From Pectobacterium cacticida (GTDB lineage Bacteria > Pseudomonadota > Gammaproteobacteria > Enterobacterales > Enterobacteriaceae), in NCBI RefSeq assembly GCF_036885195.1, contig NZ_CP133656.1, forward strand, positions 2,728,001 through 2,792,000: a DNA stretch of 64,000 nucleotides. Direction: 5' to 3'. This document shows positions 63,475 to 64,000 of this stretch, piece by piece. Position 1 is the stretch's first letter, and each line of letters opens with the position of its first letter. The position numbers and the translations under genes were made by a program. The notes below the pieces were generated by a model. That model did not search any database, was not told where the DNA came from, and saw only the letters and a list, made by a program, of their open reading frames with translations.

Positions 63475-63778
63475 ATAGTTAACCCGCTTGTCTCGCGTTC
63501 TTTTTTGTCTGCTAACGCTTGCTGCATTTATCTACTATCTACACCTTCCCTGAAAGCCACACAACCAACATTATATTTATTAACAATCTCATAACTTATG
63601 GGAAGGTATTCCTATAAATCGGTTTTTGCAATCGGCAACATTTCTGTATTCTTAGCGTAGCCAGAGTAAGGATTAACCCCACGATAAGACACATCGTATA
63701 ATGTATAACAAGCATTGAAAAATCGACTGATATAATAACACCAAATAAACCATAATTTATATTTTAAAAAGGAAAATA
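63475..63778. other. Upstream region of fimB-like gene
   Basis: AT-rich 304-base spacer that must hold the promoter of the recombinase gene. AAAAAGGAAA precedes the ATG. No inverted repeats of a fimbrial phase switch were recognised here. Confidence 0.35.
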
Positions 63779-64000
63779 ATGAAAATTAATACTGCTGCGA
63801 AGAAAAGGAAGTTCATGACCCAAAGTGAAATTGAGTCACTGCTAAAGGCTGCAAATGTTGGGCCACACGCTGCGCGTAATTATTGCCTGATATTGGTATG
63901 CTTTATTCACGGATTACGGGCCAGTGAAATATGCCGCTTACGAATTTCAGATATCGACCTTGAGTCAAGGTGTATTTATATTCATCGTCTCAAAAAGGGA
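63779..64000 (+). CDS. FimB/FimE-type tyrosine recombinase (3' end outside window)
   Basis: Only the first 74 codons are inside the window. The sequence FMTQSEIESLLKAANVGPHA, then RNYCLILVCFIHGLRASEICRLR, closely matches the N-terminal half of E. coli FimB and FimE, including the first catalytic Arg in GLRASE. These enzymes invert a promoter segment for phase-variable fimbriae. A fim operon and switch may follow beyond the window. Confidence 0.85.
   Translation, partial: MKINTAAKKRKFMTQSEIESLLKAANVGPHAARNYCLILVCFIHGLRASEICRLRISDIDLESRCIYIHRLKKG

Noticed and set aside
1..64000. tRNA, rRNA, CRISPR arrays, full insertion sequences or prophage genes
   Set aside because: None recognised on reading both strands; only MITE-like repeats and one partial recombinase were found.

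Overview
The window is chromosomal DNA of a gammaproteobacterium of the order Enterobacterales. Its left half follows the gene order of the Escherichia coli 14-15 min region: ybeZ-ybeY-corC-lnt, gltIJKL, leuS-lptE-holA-nadD, rsfS-rlmH-mrdAB-rlpA-dacA, ybeD-lipB-lipA-tatE. Protein similarity recalled from memory, the type VI secretion cluster and an isonitrile (pvcAB) locus suggest a soft-rot plant pathogen, most likely Pectobacterium. That genus call is an inference; no database search was run.

Layout. 1-22.7 kb is core: RNA maturation and stress (ybeZ, ybeY), lipoprotein acylation (lnt), glutamate/aspartate uptake with a probable SroC sRNA between gltI and gltJ, leucyl-tRNA synthetase, LPS assembly, NAD synthesis, the rod-shape peptidoglycan cluster, and lipoate synthesis with tatE. 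22.9-23.5 kb carries a fluoride riboswitch and the fluoride channel gene crcB. 23.5-25.8 kb is accessory: a two-gene isonitrile operon (pvcA-pvcB, minus strand) with an AT-rich promoter region, a bidirectional terminator upstream and a candidate sRNA or 3'UTR downstream. 26-35 kb returns to core genes: frsA, gpt, pepD, SOS-regulated dinB, yafE, yafK, yafJ, gmhA, yajD.

35.9-57.5 kb is one long plus-strand type VI secretion operon: tssB-tssC-tssE-tssF-tssG-fha-tssJ-tssK-tssL-tssH(clpV)-vasH-vasI-tssA-tssM-tagA-sel1. It has the sheath, baseplate, membrane complex, recycling ATPase, a sigma-54 activator and accessory proteins. It has no hcp, vgrG, PAAR or recognisable effector in this window, so the tube, spike and cargo must be encoded elsewhere. 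An 898-base leader with several palindromes precedes it.

57.7-64 kb holds an alcohol dehydrogenase, an H-NS/StpA-type nucleoid protein, thiM-thiD behind what looks like a broken TPP riboswitch, a MarR-SDR gene pair, a MITE-like repeat, and the start of a FimB/FimE-type recombinase cut off by the window edge.

The points most worth following up are the isonitrile locus, the damaged TPP riboswitch upstream of thiM, the candidate sRNA at 23.5 kb, the split T6SS, the CTG start of nadD, and two MITE-like repeats.
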